A DNA stretch of 64,000 nucleotides from Cryptomeria japonica (lineage: Eukaryota > Streptophyta > Pinopsida > Cupressales > Cupressaceae), in NCBI RefSeq assembly GCF_030272615.1, contig NC_081408.1, forward strand, positions 763,026,673 to 763,090,672, in the 5' to 3' direction. Below the pieces are notes generated by a model. It was not told where the DNA came from, made no database searches, and saw only the letters and a program-made list of their open reading frames with translations. A program made the position numbers and the translations under genes. Positions 25,451-36,394 of this stretch are shown piece after piece. The first letter of the stretch is position 1, and every line of letters starts with the position of its first letter.

Positions 25451-26098
25451 ATGGATTCTAACTTCACCCTCAAATCTTCTAAGTTAATGTCTGCCTTTTG
25501 GGGTTTGGTTCCTATTAAACAACTAGAGAACATGTTTTTGGTGAGGGATCCCCTATTTTTGAGGACTATTCAACTGGTTCCTAGCGAGGAGATGGTTGTC
25601 ATTGGCCACAAATATCAATCGAGGGTGGACATTTACTCTTTAATTATGGCGTGGGGGCTCGATTTGTGTTAATCCTGTGAGGAGGTTAAAAAGGTGATGA
25701 TGATGATAGTGCCGAGAGACTATCTTCTTAATATGGAATCTCTATTGGAGTGGGTGGTCCCAAGTTGGGGTTTTATTGTTTATGAAGGCATACTAGAGGA
25801 GCATGCAAAGCTTCGGGGTAGACACATGAGGATTCCATTCCTACAACATCGAGAAGAGGTTAAAGCCAGAATTTGTGATGATGCGAGGAGAGGGAGGGAA
25901 GGATTGAAAATTTATGTTCAAATAATGGAGTTGGAGGAAATTATCAGCCAAGCGAAGGAGGAAGCTAGGGTGGTAGATGAGATGCAAAGGAAGCAACCGA
26001 TTACCAAGCGCTTCTCTTTGAAATTGGCAAGGCAAAATGTGTTGGACATCAGAGCGGTTGGTGGAGGAAACAAGGAAGGGGAAACATCAAGTACATAG
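25451..26098 (+). pseudogene. Unrecognised ORF downstream of LINE RNase H
   Basis: A frame starting with ATG at 25451 runs to 26098 and is broken only by TAA at 25670, giving about 215 codons. The first part has no motif I recognise (contains KLMSAFWGLVPIKQLENMF). The second is strongly charged and helix-like (LEEIISQAKEEARVVDEMQR), possibly coiled coil. It lies within the target-duplication boundaries, so it belongs to the LINE unit and not to the flank. Plant LINEs normally end soon after RNase H. It could be a chance frame, but it is long for this AT-rich region. Function unknown. Confidence 0.5.
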
Positions 26099-26768
26099 AC
26101 TACTGTAGAGGTGAAGAAAGAATGACGAAGATTTGGTGGACCAGCATACCTCTTGGTACCATTCTCTTTTTTATTATCTTTTTTTGAAAATTGTAGCTTT
26201 CAGTTAATTTTTGTTTGAACAATATATGCCAAATTTAGTTTGGCTTGATGTATATGGACATTTTTTCATTTTCGTAGCTGTGGGGTAGGGTTGAGCAAGG
26301 TACTGGTTTGAATTTTTTTTTTGTAGGGTGGTTTGGAGGACTTGTGGGTGGTTGATGGTTTTTTCCTGTTGATGTACTATTTTAATTATATTTAATAAAA
26401 TAACAAATATTACCGATAAAAAAAAGAAGATGTTCAATATGCCATTAATATGCATCTAAATGTAAGATAACTAAAAGGAATATCCAAAGCACACTTAAAT
26501 TTTTAAAGGACAAAATATTTGAAATTATAATTTGAATCATATAGATCATATGTGTGTTTGTGAATGTTTGTAATTATTTGTTTAGACCCATAAAGTTATT
26601 CTATCTAAGAGGTTAACCTAGGAGAACTTACTATAGTGGTTTGGTAATCTCCCCAAAGGTGTTTGTAAACACCACCTTGATCGGCTTAAACATAAGGCCA
26701 AGGAAAATAAATTACTACATATGCATTCTATTAATTCATTCCCATATGACCAAGTTTATTCACATGCA

Positions 26769-26899
26769 TGTATAGTTTGAGTTGGCCTAGTGGTGGAGAA
26801 ATTGTGCTCTTGAAAGAGAGGTCACAAGTTCAAATCCCACAGAGGGAGTAAGGTATGTACACCTCATTGGCTTCAACCCATTATCAATAAAATAAAAAA
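26769..26899 (+). mobile_element. tRNA-derived SINE with 16-bp target duplication
   Basis: A 131-bp insert flanked by AGTTTATTCACATGCA at 26753-26768 and 26900-26915. It has a Pol III box A (TGGCCTAGTGG, 26783-26793) and box B (AGTTCAAATCC, 26827-26837) at normal tRNA-like spacing and ends in an A-rich tail. The duplicated repeat at 27770-27790 (GATTCACATGCA continuing straight into the shared flank) shows the unoccupied site. Confidence 0.88.
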
Positions 26900-27375
26900 A
26901 GTTTATTCACATGCACCAAATGATGTCTATAGTGCTCAAGTTTGAACTTGAGACAATTGAATTTAAACCATAATAATTTTTAGCACACACAAAGTCCAAA
27001 ACATGTTTCAATCTAGAAACATTAATTCTTGTGCACATGACAAATAATTCAATTTGACATTAAAAAAATAAAATTCATCGTTATTTCCAAAGCAAAATGT
27101 ATCTACCCTCTATTTTTTAATATTCATTACATATTTATATTCAACTCTAACATTAATTTAAATTAATCATACTTAATTATTTAACCTAAACAATTTATCC
27201 CTTTAGAATATTATAAACAATAAAAAATATTTTTCTACTAGCACACAATTTGTAGTGAGTAGACTTTTTTTAAATATCTCCTTCGAATACCATTTTTTTA
27301 ATTAATTTTAATGCTTCTCATAAACTACATTTTCAAGCACATAAAAATATTTGTTTAATTAATAGAAGATATTAG

Positions 27376-27525
27376 TGTAGACACCTCTAGATCTCGTATC
27401 TTATGTTCTGCCTTTAGGATTTGCAAGAGGGTATTTGAATAGATTTAACATACGACAATTAGGATAAAATAATTAACTAAATAATAAATATTTATTTAAT
27501 TAAAGGACAAAATTAGGTGTCTACA
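27376..27525. repeat. 150-bp inverted pair of TGTAGACACCT ends
   Basis: TGTAGACACCT at 27376-27386 and its exact reverse complement AGGTGTCTACA at 27515-27525 enclose an AT-rich segment. Both are identical to the start of the complete LTRs at 35370 and 46287. It may be a rearranged pair of LTR ends or a small TIR element; no target duplication was found. Confidence 0.5.
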
Positions 27526-28734
27526 ATAACTTTGATCACCCATGACCTCAAAATTCCACTCACCCACATCAAGACCCAACTAGTTTCTATTTAAATCAAG
27601 CTCACAAAAAAAGTGATCCATGACCTCCTTCCACCCAAACTAATTATAGTGATTTGGTAATCTACCCAAAGATGTTTGTAAACACCACCTTGATAGAATT
27701 AGACATAAGGAAGGCGAAGGAAAATAAGTCACTAGATAAACATTCTATTAATTTATTGTCATACGACCAAATTGATTCACATGCATCGAATGAAGTCTAT
27801 AGTGTTCAAGTTTGAACTTGAGAAAATTGAATCTAAGCTACAATAATTCTTAAGGCTTCACATAATCCAAAATATACATTAATTCTTGTGCACATGACAA
27901 ATAATTTAATTTGACATTAAAAAAATATTTCTTCATCGTTATTTCCAAAGCAAAATATATCTACTCTAATTTTTTAATATTTATTATATATTAATCAATT
28001 CAACTCTAAAACCGATCTAAATTAATTATACTTAATTATTTAACCTAAACAAATTATCCCTTTAGAATATTATAAACAATAAAAAATGTTTTTCTAATAG
28101 CACAAACCTGTACGAAGTAGACTTTTTTAAAATATCTCCTTGAATACCATTTTTTAAATTAATTTAAATGCTTCTCATAAACTACATTTTCAAAGTTAGC
28201 ACATATTTATAGAAAATATCAGATTTACAAAATAAAATAATTATAGAACTCAATTTTCTCTATAGTCCAAAAGGAAGTAGTCAACACGGAATTTGGAATG
28301 AAGCCCTTTGTTTTGACCTCTATACCTTTTATTGGGTCCACTTTAATTAATTTACTTCCTTGCTTTATGCAAAATGTCTCGTAAACTCAAATCCACGTTT
28401 TGACAAACAAGAGGAATTGTAAAAGTCCGTCTCTAGACGTTTCCGTCAAATGTCAAGAGCGGTGGCATGCTCCCCGCCAAACAAATAAATGCCTTTACCT
28501 AGTTACCATCATAATGTTTTGATGTATACAACTTGTAGCCACGTCCATACGTTCGAAAGGAAGCAAATTTTATAAGATTGTGAAGGACACGTTGCATGGG
28601 ACATTGTGTGTAGTTATACTGCCTATTGAAAATGTTCGTTAATAAAAAATTATAAACATTTAAATTGATGTGTTTGTGACACTTGAATGCATGAAAAAAC
28701 AAATGAAAAAAAAAAAAAATAAAATAAAATTTTG

Positions 28735-28975
28735 GTCAATGAGTCCTTGGTCTACTGGTAATTTTAAATGATTCCAATGAACCCACCACAGATCAAGTCT
28801 TGCTAAGTGCAAAGGCTTCGACATCATAAGGGATGAAGTCGGGATTGTGCCTCGGGTGAATTTGGCAAAATGGATACCCCTACTCTGTGAAGGCCCTTGT
28901 TGGATGTGACTCGCAAACTTCATGCCCTTGCTGGACTACCATGCTCAAGGTTTGGACCCCGCACACACCCACCCC
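28735..28975. repeat. Dispersed repeat, SINE-like
   Basis: The segment GATCAAGTCTTGCTAAGTGC...AAAGGCTTCGACATC...GGGATTGTGCCTCGGGTG...TTTGG recurs with changes at about 52125-52215. An A/T-rich homopolymer at 28705-28735 borders it. TGGTCTACTGG at about 28748 resembles a Pol III box A but no box B at tRNA spacing is evident, so a SINE origin is tentative. Confidence 0.45.
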
Positions 28976-29212
28976 CCCCTTCTCTCTTTTATGTAAGTTA
29001 ATATTCTAAACATATCTTTTTAAACAAATAAATTAAATTTTTATTTTATTTATTTTTTGTATTCAATTAAATAATTAAAAAATTATTTAATGCTAATTAT
29101 ATCTCCACTTCCACCTCTCAACTACCACTCACTCATGGTCAATCAGTTGTGTCTATCTCCATCATCCAATTAGATTACTTTGTAATTGTCTCAATCTAAT
29201 ATTATTAATTAT

Positions 29213-29460
29213 GGGAGATTGAAAGTGTCCCTATATAAAACAATATAATAATAATTTAATATTAATTACAATATAATAAATAATTGATTTTTAAGTGGAA
29301 TAATGAACAAATATGATATCTTTCGATGTACTTTACTTAATAATATAATATTAATTACAATAAATAATAATAATTTTTAAAGTAGAATAATGAACAAATA
29401 TGATATATTTCGACATAATTTACCTATATTCCTCTAAACATAGGTATGCTAGTTTAATAT
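29213..29460. repeat. AT-rich dispersed repeat (also at 30967 and 49190)
   Basis: GATTGAAAGTGTCCCTA at 29218 recurs at about 30971. AATAATGAACAAATATGATA occurs twice here (about 29302 and 29388) and a close variant is at about 49235, followed in both places by TTTACCTATATTCCTCTAAA. The second copy is split by the chromovirus insertion at 31042-49006. Nothing else is identified in 29461-30960. Confidence 0.6.
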
Positions 29461-31041
29461 GATATATATAATAAAGTTTGTTGTGATAATTTGGCGTGTG
29501 ATTGGTACCGAGCAAAACATTTGACGTGTGATTGGTATATCATTTGAGGTGCTTTGATTTCTTTTATATTTCTTGACATCTATTGAAGTTAGTAGTATCA
29601 ATAAATAGTGTTGTTAGGTTATTGTATAATCGAGTTGAAAGGGGTTTGTGTTTTAATAAATTCTTTGAAATAGAATAATATCTAAAAAATGTTCAATCAT
29701 GCAAGTGCTTCATGAATGATTGTGTAGAGCTAGATTCCATTTAGAGCACTAGATGAAGTGTGTAGATGTGCATTGGTTTCTATTTTCTTGTGATGGTTTT
29801 TAGACGATTAGAATGAATGTGTAGCAAATTCTGTAAATTGAAGGACATTGTAACATATTGTGCAAAGTTGTGTTTAGTCAACCTTAGATGGGAAGGGTAG
29901 AGGTGGAAAGTTACTCAAAATTTAAATTAGGATTGGACTAATTTGCAACTACAAGCTAGTCCTACACTACAAAAGGGGCTAGATCATAGTCAATAGTGTG
30001 TGCATTAGGATAAATGTGAGCATGGGAATGATAATTAAATAGATAAGGTGAATTGTATGGGTTTGTGAACATGAGAAAGGGGATAAGTGATAAGTGTGTA
30101 GAAAGATGTGTAAATATTAAATAAATAATGTATGGTAGGGGACTTGAGTTCACATAAGATTACACTATTTGTTAATATGTTTATGCATCAAAGCACAACC
30201 CTCAAAATAGACACAAAACTAAATGAAAAATAGCATGGGTATAAAAGCTCCTCCATTACACAACTTAACTAAAAATCTATTTTTTAATTGATCGAATTTC
30301 GTAAGATTACAATTAGTTACTTCATCTTCGTATCAAAAGATTTGAACATAACACTTAAAGTACTAGACTACAATAATTTATCATTGTACAACACTCATAT
30401 ATACATTTACAAAACTAAATTTGTGCATGAGGAAATAAATTTTTGAATTGAGATTGTGCATGGTAAAATATAAAATAATATAAATTTTAATAGAAAAAGT
30501 TAAGTGTGGAGAGGATGTAACATGCCAAGGCCCAAGTGAGCAAGTGAAGTCGAATTTTAATGGGGCATCAAAAGGGAATATTACAAGGGTTAAGGTTGTA
30601 ATTATGTAGGTAAGGTTTGATTTTCATGGATAATGTTTCAAGGTCATAATTTGGTCTTGCATGTATTAATTTGACTTGTGTGATTACATCAAATGCATAT
30701 TAAACTCATGTATGGGTGCAAAAACTTTAGTCAATAAAAACTAGAAGCATTTAATTTGATGTATTCATGACACTTAAATGCATGAAAAACACAAAAATAT
30801 TATATTATTATTTTTTAATTTTAAATTATTTTTATTACAAGATTAGTACATTAACATTCCTCGTAAATATATAAAAAACAAAAACACAAAAATCTACATT
30901 GTTTTAAAGATATAATACAATAAAATAGTAGCATAATAATATACTATAAATAATATTTTTAATAATGGGGGATTGAAAGTGTCCCTACATAAAATCCACT
31001 TTTTTCTCAAGGATATGGATAAGATCAAAATAAATTAAAAA

Positions 31042-31822
31042 TGATGCAAGAGCATCCCCAGTTCATGGCAATCTTGCATCAACCAAAAATATTTCCTTTC
31101 TGTTTTTCTTTCTATTTGCAGCTTCAACATTTCTTTATGTATTTCCCGAATTTGGCTCATCGGAACCTGTGGAGTTGGATTTTGCTTGAAGACTTGATCA
31201 TCTTCCTTATTCCCAAACCATGGAGCATTTGGATAATTTTCCGACAAGTTATCGCTATCGGTTTCTGAGACAGTTTTCTGTTATCGGTTGCCTAGACCTA
31301 TTTGCATTGGTGAACTACTAGATCCTTTCCATATCTTGCGGAGCCCTGAGCGTTGATTTCATTTTTCCTTGGTGTGTGGCCGACCTTCCCTTTGATTCTC
31401 ACTTCGTCCTTTGGATTTCTGAAGGTTTTTCTTTATCGGAGGCTGACCTTGTTGGTTTTACACGTTAGGTCTCATTCTTCGGGTTTTGATCCCTTTTGGG
31501 CCGACCGGGTCCCCCTTGGATCAGATAAATCATTGTAATAGTGCATTAGAATGCATCTAAGGAGTTAGACAAAAAATAGAAGCGAAATCTTAAGTTTAAG
31601 GTCCCGGTTGTGACCTGTTCTATATTTTGAGCATGTTTTAGCATGCCTGTGAGATGGTTACTGTAACCTAGTTGTTACTGATTGGTTGTAATAAGTTTTC
31701 ATGATATAATTCAATCAGTTTTGCATTTCCTCCATCATGTCCTTGTGTTTTCGTTGTATTTACTCTTGCTGATCGATTTGGACTGATCTCTTTGAGGCCC
31801 CTCCCAACTGGTGACTACACCA
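31042..31822 (+). repeat. 5' LTR of the chromovirus
   Basis: 781 bp, TGATGCAAGAGC... to ...GACTACACCA, aligned with 48226-49006. Its outer neighbour AAAAA is the target duplication. Confidence 0.9.
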
Positions 31823-31824
31823 AG

Positions 31825-31836
31825 TGGTATTAGAGC
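31825..31836 (+). other. Primer-binding site (initiator-Met type)
   Basis: TGGTATTAGAGC, two bases after the 5' LTR, differs at one position from the complement of the initiator-methionine tRNA 3' end. Confidence 0.85.
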
Positions 31837-31932
31837 AAGCTTTCGTTCTGGAGATTGTGTTATCCTAAGAAATTTTGTTGTGGGGTGGAGGATTGCGGAT
31901 CCGACCTGCAACTGCATAGGATTGGTGTGAAG

Positions 31933-33042
31933 ATGGCGCGAAGAGGAAATATTAATGGTGGAGTGAGTGGGAATGCAGACCCTATTGTGATGGAAATGTT
32001 GAGAGGAATTGCATCCCGGTTGGATGTCGTTGACACAACCCAGAGAAGACGCCAACACATTGAAGATGTGAGTGAAGATGGAGGAGAAGAAGCCCTGACA
32101 AAACAAGTAAATCCACCGACGATTGATCTGGATGAAGAATTTTTTTTGAGAGTTTTGAGTAGGGTGAATACTAAACCTCATTTTACCCCACCAAAATATG
32201 ATGGAAAGTTGGATTCAGATGAATTGATGGATTGGATCTCAGAGATGGAGAAATATTTTGATTTTGAAAACACTGCAAAACAAAGGAAGGTGAAATATGT
32301 CTGTACCCGGTTGAAAGGTCATGCATCTCTTTGGTGGGAGCATTTGTAGGTTGATAGACAGAGAGGAGGTAAAGAGAAGATAAAGACATGGGATCGGATG
32401 GTTGCTAAGTTGAAATAAAAATTTATGCTAGCTGATTATCAAGTGAATCTATTCCGAAAATTGCAGAATTTGAGATAGAAGGTATCTAGTGTGAAGGAGT
32501 ACACCAAGGCATTTTACAAGTTGAATATCAGATCCATAAATGTTGATGATGAAATTGAACAAGTTGCAAGATATTTGAATAGTTTGCAGGTGTCTATACA
32601 AGATGAACTCAGTTTGCTCAAATTGCAGAGTGTCGAAGAAACTTACCAGTATGCTCTGAAAGCAAAAGAGAAGCTAAACAAAAGACATGAGTAGAGACAA
32701 AGAGGAAGAGGTGGAAGGTTTATCGGAGGAAGATTTCAAGGAGGAACGTGATATACCAGAGGTAGAGGAACCTGTACAGATCAGATCAAGGACAAGGAAG
32801 TGAGAGAAGAAGGTAATTCATACCGGAAAGATGATAGAAATTTCTACCGGATGAGAGAACTGAATGGCTATCGGAATGAGAATTTTGGAAAAGATGACAG
32901 AAGACAAGACAAGAGAGTGTTTAGAGGAACTTTCTATAAGTGTAGAGGAGAAGGAAATCATGCTTTCGAGTGTAAGAAGACAGAGAATATCGAAAGAACA
33001 AAAGTTGTGGAAAAAACCCCACCAAATCAACTAATAAACTAG
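31933..33042 (+). pseudogene. Chromovirus Gag, multiple stops
   Basis: The ATG at 31933 starts an N-terminal segment, followed by the Gag core: DWISEMEKYFDFEN and RLKGHASLWWEHL, then VKEYTKAFYKLNIRS after a frame break. In-frame stops at 32347, 32476 and 32692 all read TAG where Gln (CAG) fits the context. The knuckle near 32930-32985 reads FYKCRGEGNHAFECK, with Tyr in place of the first Cys. The region between core and knuckle is Arg/Gly-rich. Gag would package RNA in the cytoplasm; this copy cannot. Confidence 0.82.
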
Positions 33043-33056
33043 AAGATGGAGAACTG

Positions 33057-33420
33057 TTGATGATGAGGAGAGCTTTGTGTCATACCGGGAGAGATGAAGA
33101 GTCATTGCAGAGGAAGAATTTGTTCAAGACCAGATGTAAGATATTTGGTAAGTGTTGTAAAGTTGTCATTGATAGTGGTAGTTCAGATAATCTTATTTTA
33201 GAAGAGATGGTGAATAAGTTGAATTTGGAAAGATTGAAACACCCTAAGCCTTATTAGATAGCATGGATTCAGGATGATCACAATTTGTTAGTAAGTGAGA
33301 AAAGTTTGGTGAAATTAAAAAATTGGGAATTATCATGATGAAGTCTTGTGTGATATTATGCCTATTGATATTTGTCACCTTTTGTTGGGTAGGCCTTACA
33401 TGATGGAAGGAAGAATACAT
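33057..33420 (+). pseudogene. Chromovirus protease
   Basis: The segment CCKVVIDSGSSDNLI (about 33155-33200) is the aspartic protease active site with an intact D-S-G. Further on, LCDIMPID and LLGRPYMM (about 33345-33405) match the usual LLGRPW motif at the end of retroviral-type proteases. Frameshifts near 33254 and 33310 break the frame. Confidence 0.78.
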
Positions 33421-34420
33421 GCACTATTGTGGCCAATGGGATGAAGCAAACCTTGTTCCCTTGGAGGAGCCTTTGAATAGTGAAGCCTATACAAATGCTA
33501 GAATCTGTTTGGTGGATGGAATGAGACATGAGAATGTATGTTTTGCCTTAATTCCTAAGAAGACTGAGAACTCGGAACATGAAGAAGAACAATTGGAAGA
33601 GATAAAAGAGTTGCTGATAGAGTATGAAGACATCATTTCAAATAATGTGCCTGATGGATTACCACCGGTAAGAAGTATCAGTCATTGTATGGACTTGATT
33701 CTCAGAGCTAGTTTGCCTAACAAAGTTGCACACCGACAAAGAATGAAGAGTTGAATAGACAAGTGCAAGAGTTTCTAAAGAAAGGTTTGATCAGAGAAAT
33801 TTTGAGCCCTTGTGCAGTACCAATAGGATTAGCACCTAAGAAGAATGGAGAATGGAGAATGTGTACTGATTCCAAAGCAATAAACAAGATCATAGTGAAA
33901 TACCAGTTTCCTTTGCCTAGGATGGATTCCATAATGGACTGTTTAAGTGGAGCCAAATAATTTACAAAGATAGATTTGAAGAGTGGATATCATCAGATCA
34001 GGATCAGAGAAGGAGATGAGTGGAAGAAAACATTCAAGACAAATGAAGGATTGTATGAGTGGTTGGTGATGCCTTTTGGGTTAAATAATGCACCGAGTAC
34101 TTTCATGAGGCTGATGAACGAGGTATTGAAGAAATTATTGGGTAAGTTTGTTATTGTATATTTGGATGACATTCTAATTTTCAGTAAGACAAAAGAGGAG
34201 CATTTGTTGCATTTGAGACAAGTTTTGTGAGGTTGAGAGAAGAAAAGTTGTTGATAAATCTTAAGAAGTGTACTTTCATGAAGGAAGAGTTAGTCTATTT
34301 GGGATTTGTAATATCTGAGGATGGTTTGAAGATGGACCCTGAGAAAGTAAAATCAATTATTGAATGGCCTACACCGGAAATCATTGGAGAGGTAAAGATC
34401 ATTTCATGGATTGGCTAGTT
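33421..34420 (+). pseudogene. Chromovirus reverse transcriptase
   Basis: After an acidic linker (EHEEEQLEEIKELLIEYED) the frames 33751-33960, 33976-34230 and 34227-34418 carry the palm and fingers: [46 protein letters not shown] (after a stop at 33958), [11 protein letters not shown] and the catalytic IVYLDDIL. The last part (EEKLLINLKKC, VYLGFVISEDG) is the thumb/connection. Frameshifts lie near 33730 and 34228. The YLDD box is intact but the enzyme cannot be made. Confidence 0.88.
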
Positions 34421-35049
34421 TCTACCAGAAGTTTATCAGAAATTTCAGTTCAGTTTGTAACCCTATGATTGATACAATGAGAGGAGATATGAAGGAGTTC
34501 ACGTAGCCTTCTAGAGAAAACAAAAGTTTTGAACTGTTGAAGCGGAAAGTGACTGAGTAGCCTGTGTTAGCTTTACCAGATTTCAACAAAGTATTTCAAG
34601 TGGATTGTGATGCAAGTGGAATAGCAATAGGAGCACTCTTGAGTTAGGAAGGGAGAGTAGTAGTTTATTTTAGTGATAAATTGAATGATGTTTGGAGGAG
34701 ATATTCAGTGTATGATCAGGAATTTTATGCCATAGTTCAATCCTTGAAGAAGTGGAGACATTACCTGTTGCCTAAGGAGTTTGTGTTGTATACGAATCAT
34801 CAATCTTTGCAGTATTTGAACAGTCAGAGTAAGTTGAATCAGAGACATATGAGATGGGTAGAATTTTTGCAGAGTTACACCTTTATGTTGAAACATGAAA
34901 GTGGGAAATCTAACAAATTTTTTGATGCATTGAGTAGAAGAAGGAATTTGTTGATAGAGATGAGAGTGACAATATTAGGATTTGAGGAGTTGAAGACCTT
35001 GTATGATGATGACCTGGATTTTGTAGAACCTTGGAGAGCATGTAGATAA
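34421..35049 (+). pseudogene. Chromovirus RNase H
   Basis: Contains FQVDCDASGIAIGALL (first catalytic Asp), YDQEFYAIVQSLKKWRHYL (Glu), LYTNHQSLQYL and KFFDALSRR (last Asp). The usual YTDH motif reads YTNH, so the third catalytic Asp is Asn. TAG stops at 34504 (Trp context), 34558 and 34645 (Gln context). Typical position between reverse transcriptase and integrase. Confidence 0.85.
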
Positions 35050-35055
35050 CCGGTT

Positions 35056-35364
35056 ATGATAGACATAAGCAAGTGGTTGGATTACTTCATTCATGATTGG
35101 ATATTATTCAGAGGAGTTCAGTTGTGCATACGTAAGAGTTCTACAAGGGAGAATCTGATAAAGGAGAAACATAGTGGAGGATTAGCCGGACACTTTGGTG
35201 TTGATAAAATAGTAGCAGTGGTGAGTGAGCATTACTTTTGGCCCTAGATTCATAAGGATGTTAGGAAATTTGTGCAAAGTTATAGAGTTTGTCAAGTTGC
35301 AAAAGGGAGTAGTTAGAATGTGGGATTGTATAAACCTTTGACAATACTGGTAAGACCTTGGGAG
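35056..35364 (+). pseudogene. Integrase N-terminal zinc domain, cut by insertion
   Basis: HSGGLAGHFGVDKIV (about 35170-35215) supplies the two His, and YRVCQVAKG the remaining Cys; the first Cys of the usual CxxC is Tyr. TAG stops at 35245 and 35314 replace Gln. The frame stops at PWEDI (35355-35369), where the nested LTR begins; the codons resume at 47130. Confidence 0.82.
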
Positions 35365-35369
35365 GATAT

Positions 35370-36211
35370 TGTAGACACCTAAAATTGTCATGTCTAATTA
35401 AATAAATATCTTTATTTATTTAATTATTTTAAGCCTAATTCTTCTATTAATTAAATAAATCTTTATTTATTTAATTAATTCATTTATCCTCTTCTAGCCT
35501 TATTTCTCATTTAGATAAATATATTTATTTATTTAAATTATCCTTTTCCTAAATTAAATAAATATCTTATTTATTTAATTATCCCACTTCTTCTATTAAT
35601 TATATAAATCTTTATTTATTTAATTAATTCATTAACCTTTTCTACCCATGACACATGTCATTCATCTCTTAATTCATACACTACCTACCCCTTTCATTAT
35701 TTTATTATTTCTTTTACCTACCCTCTAATCATAGCCGACCTCCTTTTACACCTCTCAATCTTATCCCTCCATTTCTTATAGTGTCTTCTATATAAGGAGA
35801 TGTTTCCTTCATTATCAACCCTAATCAATCATTCTAATCAATCTATGCATCTTAATCAATTGATTACACTCACTATGCATTCAACCCCCTTGTTGACTAC
35901 TTGACTACACTACGCTTTTGAACATAGGTGATCCTACTTGCAACCACATTCCATTCTTTGTTGAGCTCTTGTGCACATAAAATCTGAGAGCAAATATATC
36001 AAGCAAGATCAATGGAGATAGGAAGAATGGAGATCCAAACCCTATTGGACATGTGATGGTATAATCTTTGTGATTTCATTTGATTTGCATTGTCTTAGGT
36101 AATCTTCATATGTTATGGTGGATCTTTGTTGTTGTTAGGCTAGGGTTTTGTGGTTGAATTCATTTAGCCTTTCAATATCATTATTATTGTTATCCATTTT
36201 CACCATAAAAA
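35370..36211 (+). repeat. 5' LTR of the nested element
   Basis: It starts TGTAGACACCTAAAATTG and is followed by palindromic TTTATTTAATTA tracts. A TATA box (TATATAAG) lies at 35789-35796. It ends CACCATAAAAA where the 3' LTR has CACCATAAACA, so the terminal CA is mutated in this copy. Confidence 0.92.
35789..35796 (+). promoter_or_regulatory. TATA box of nested LTR
   Basis: TATATAAG followed by GAGATG and a pyrimidine-rich stretch; the same at 46706-46713 in the 3' LTR. Confidence 0.65.
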
Positions 36212-36214
36212 TTT

Positions 36215-36232
36215 TGGCACACCCCATGGGAC
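36215..36232 (+). other. Primer-binding-site candidate
   Basis: TGGCACACCCCATGGGAC starts a few bases after the 5' LTR end. It resembles the TGGCGCCCACCGTGGGG-type site of Tat-like elements in layout, but the tRNA is not identified. Confidence 0.55.
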
Positions 36233-36394
36233 ATGGATTTTTGTTAGATCTGTGTTTTTTGCAGATTTTTCTAACCCTATATTGTTGTTTTGTAAAACAA
36301 TTTGGAGAATAACCTTGTGCAGCTAGGGTTTTGGACACAAAATCAAGATCTTGGAGAGATTCGATCATATCTCACAAACACCTAAGAAATTTTG

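Larger units (their letters stand above)
24706..26426 (+). mobile_element. 5'-truncated LINE with 16-bp target duplication
   Basis: AAGATGTTCAATATGC occurs at 24690-24705 and again at 26427-26442, directly flanking a 1721-bp insert that ends in an A-rich tail (GATAAAAAAAAG). The insert starts inside the 3' part of a non-LTR retrotransposon: an RNase H domain, then about 250 bp of stop-rich spacer, a second reading frame, a spacer and the tail. 5' truncation, A-tail and long target duplication together identify LINE retrotransposition. Confidence 0.88.
26625..28200. repeat. Pair of direct repeats (AT-rich, about 560-700 bp)
   Basis: 26630-27350 and 27645-28200 align over most of their length. 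Shared landmarks are GGTGTTTGTAAACACCACCT at about 26655 (GATG... variant at about 27670), CATTCTATTAATT, CTATAGTG(C/T)TCAAGTTTGAAC and the final CATTTTTTAAATTAAT-like stretch. Copy 1 is longer because it carries a SINE. The identity of the repeat is unknown. A short TGTAGACACCT inverted pair lies between the copies. Confidence 0.75.
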
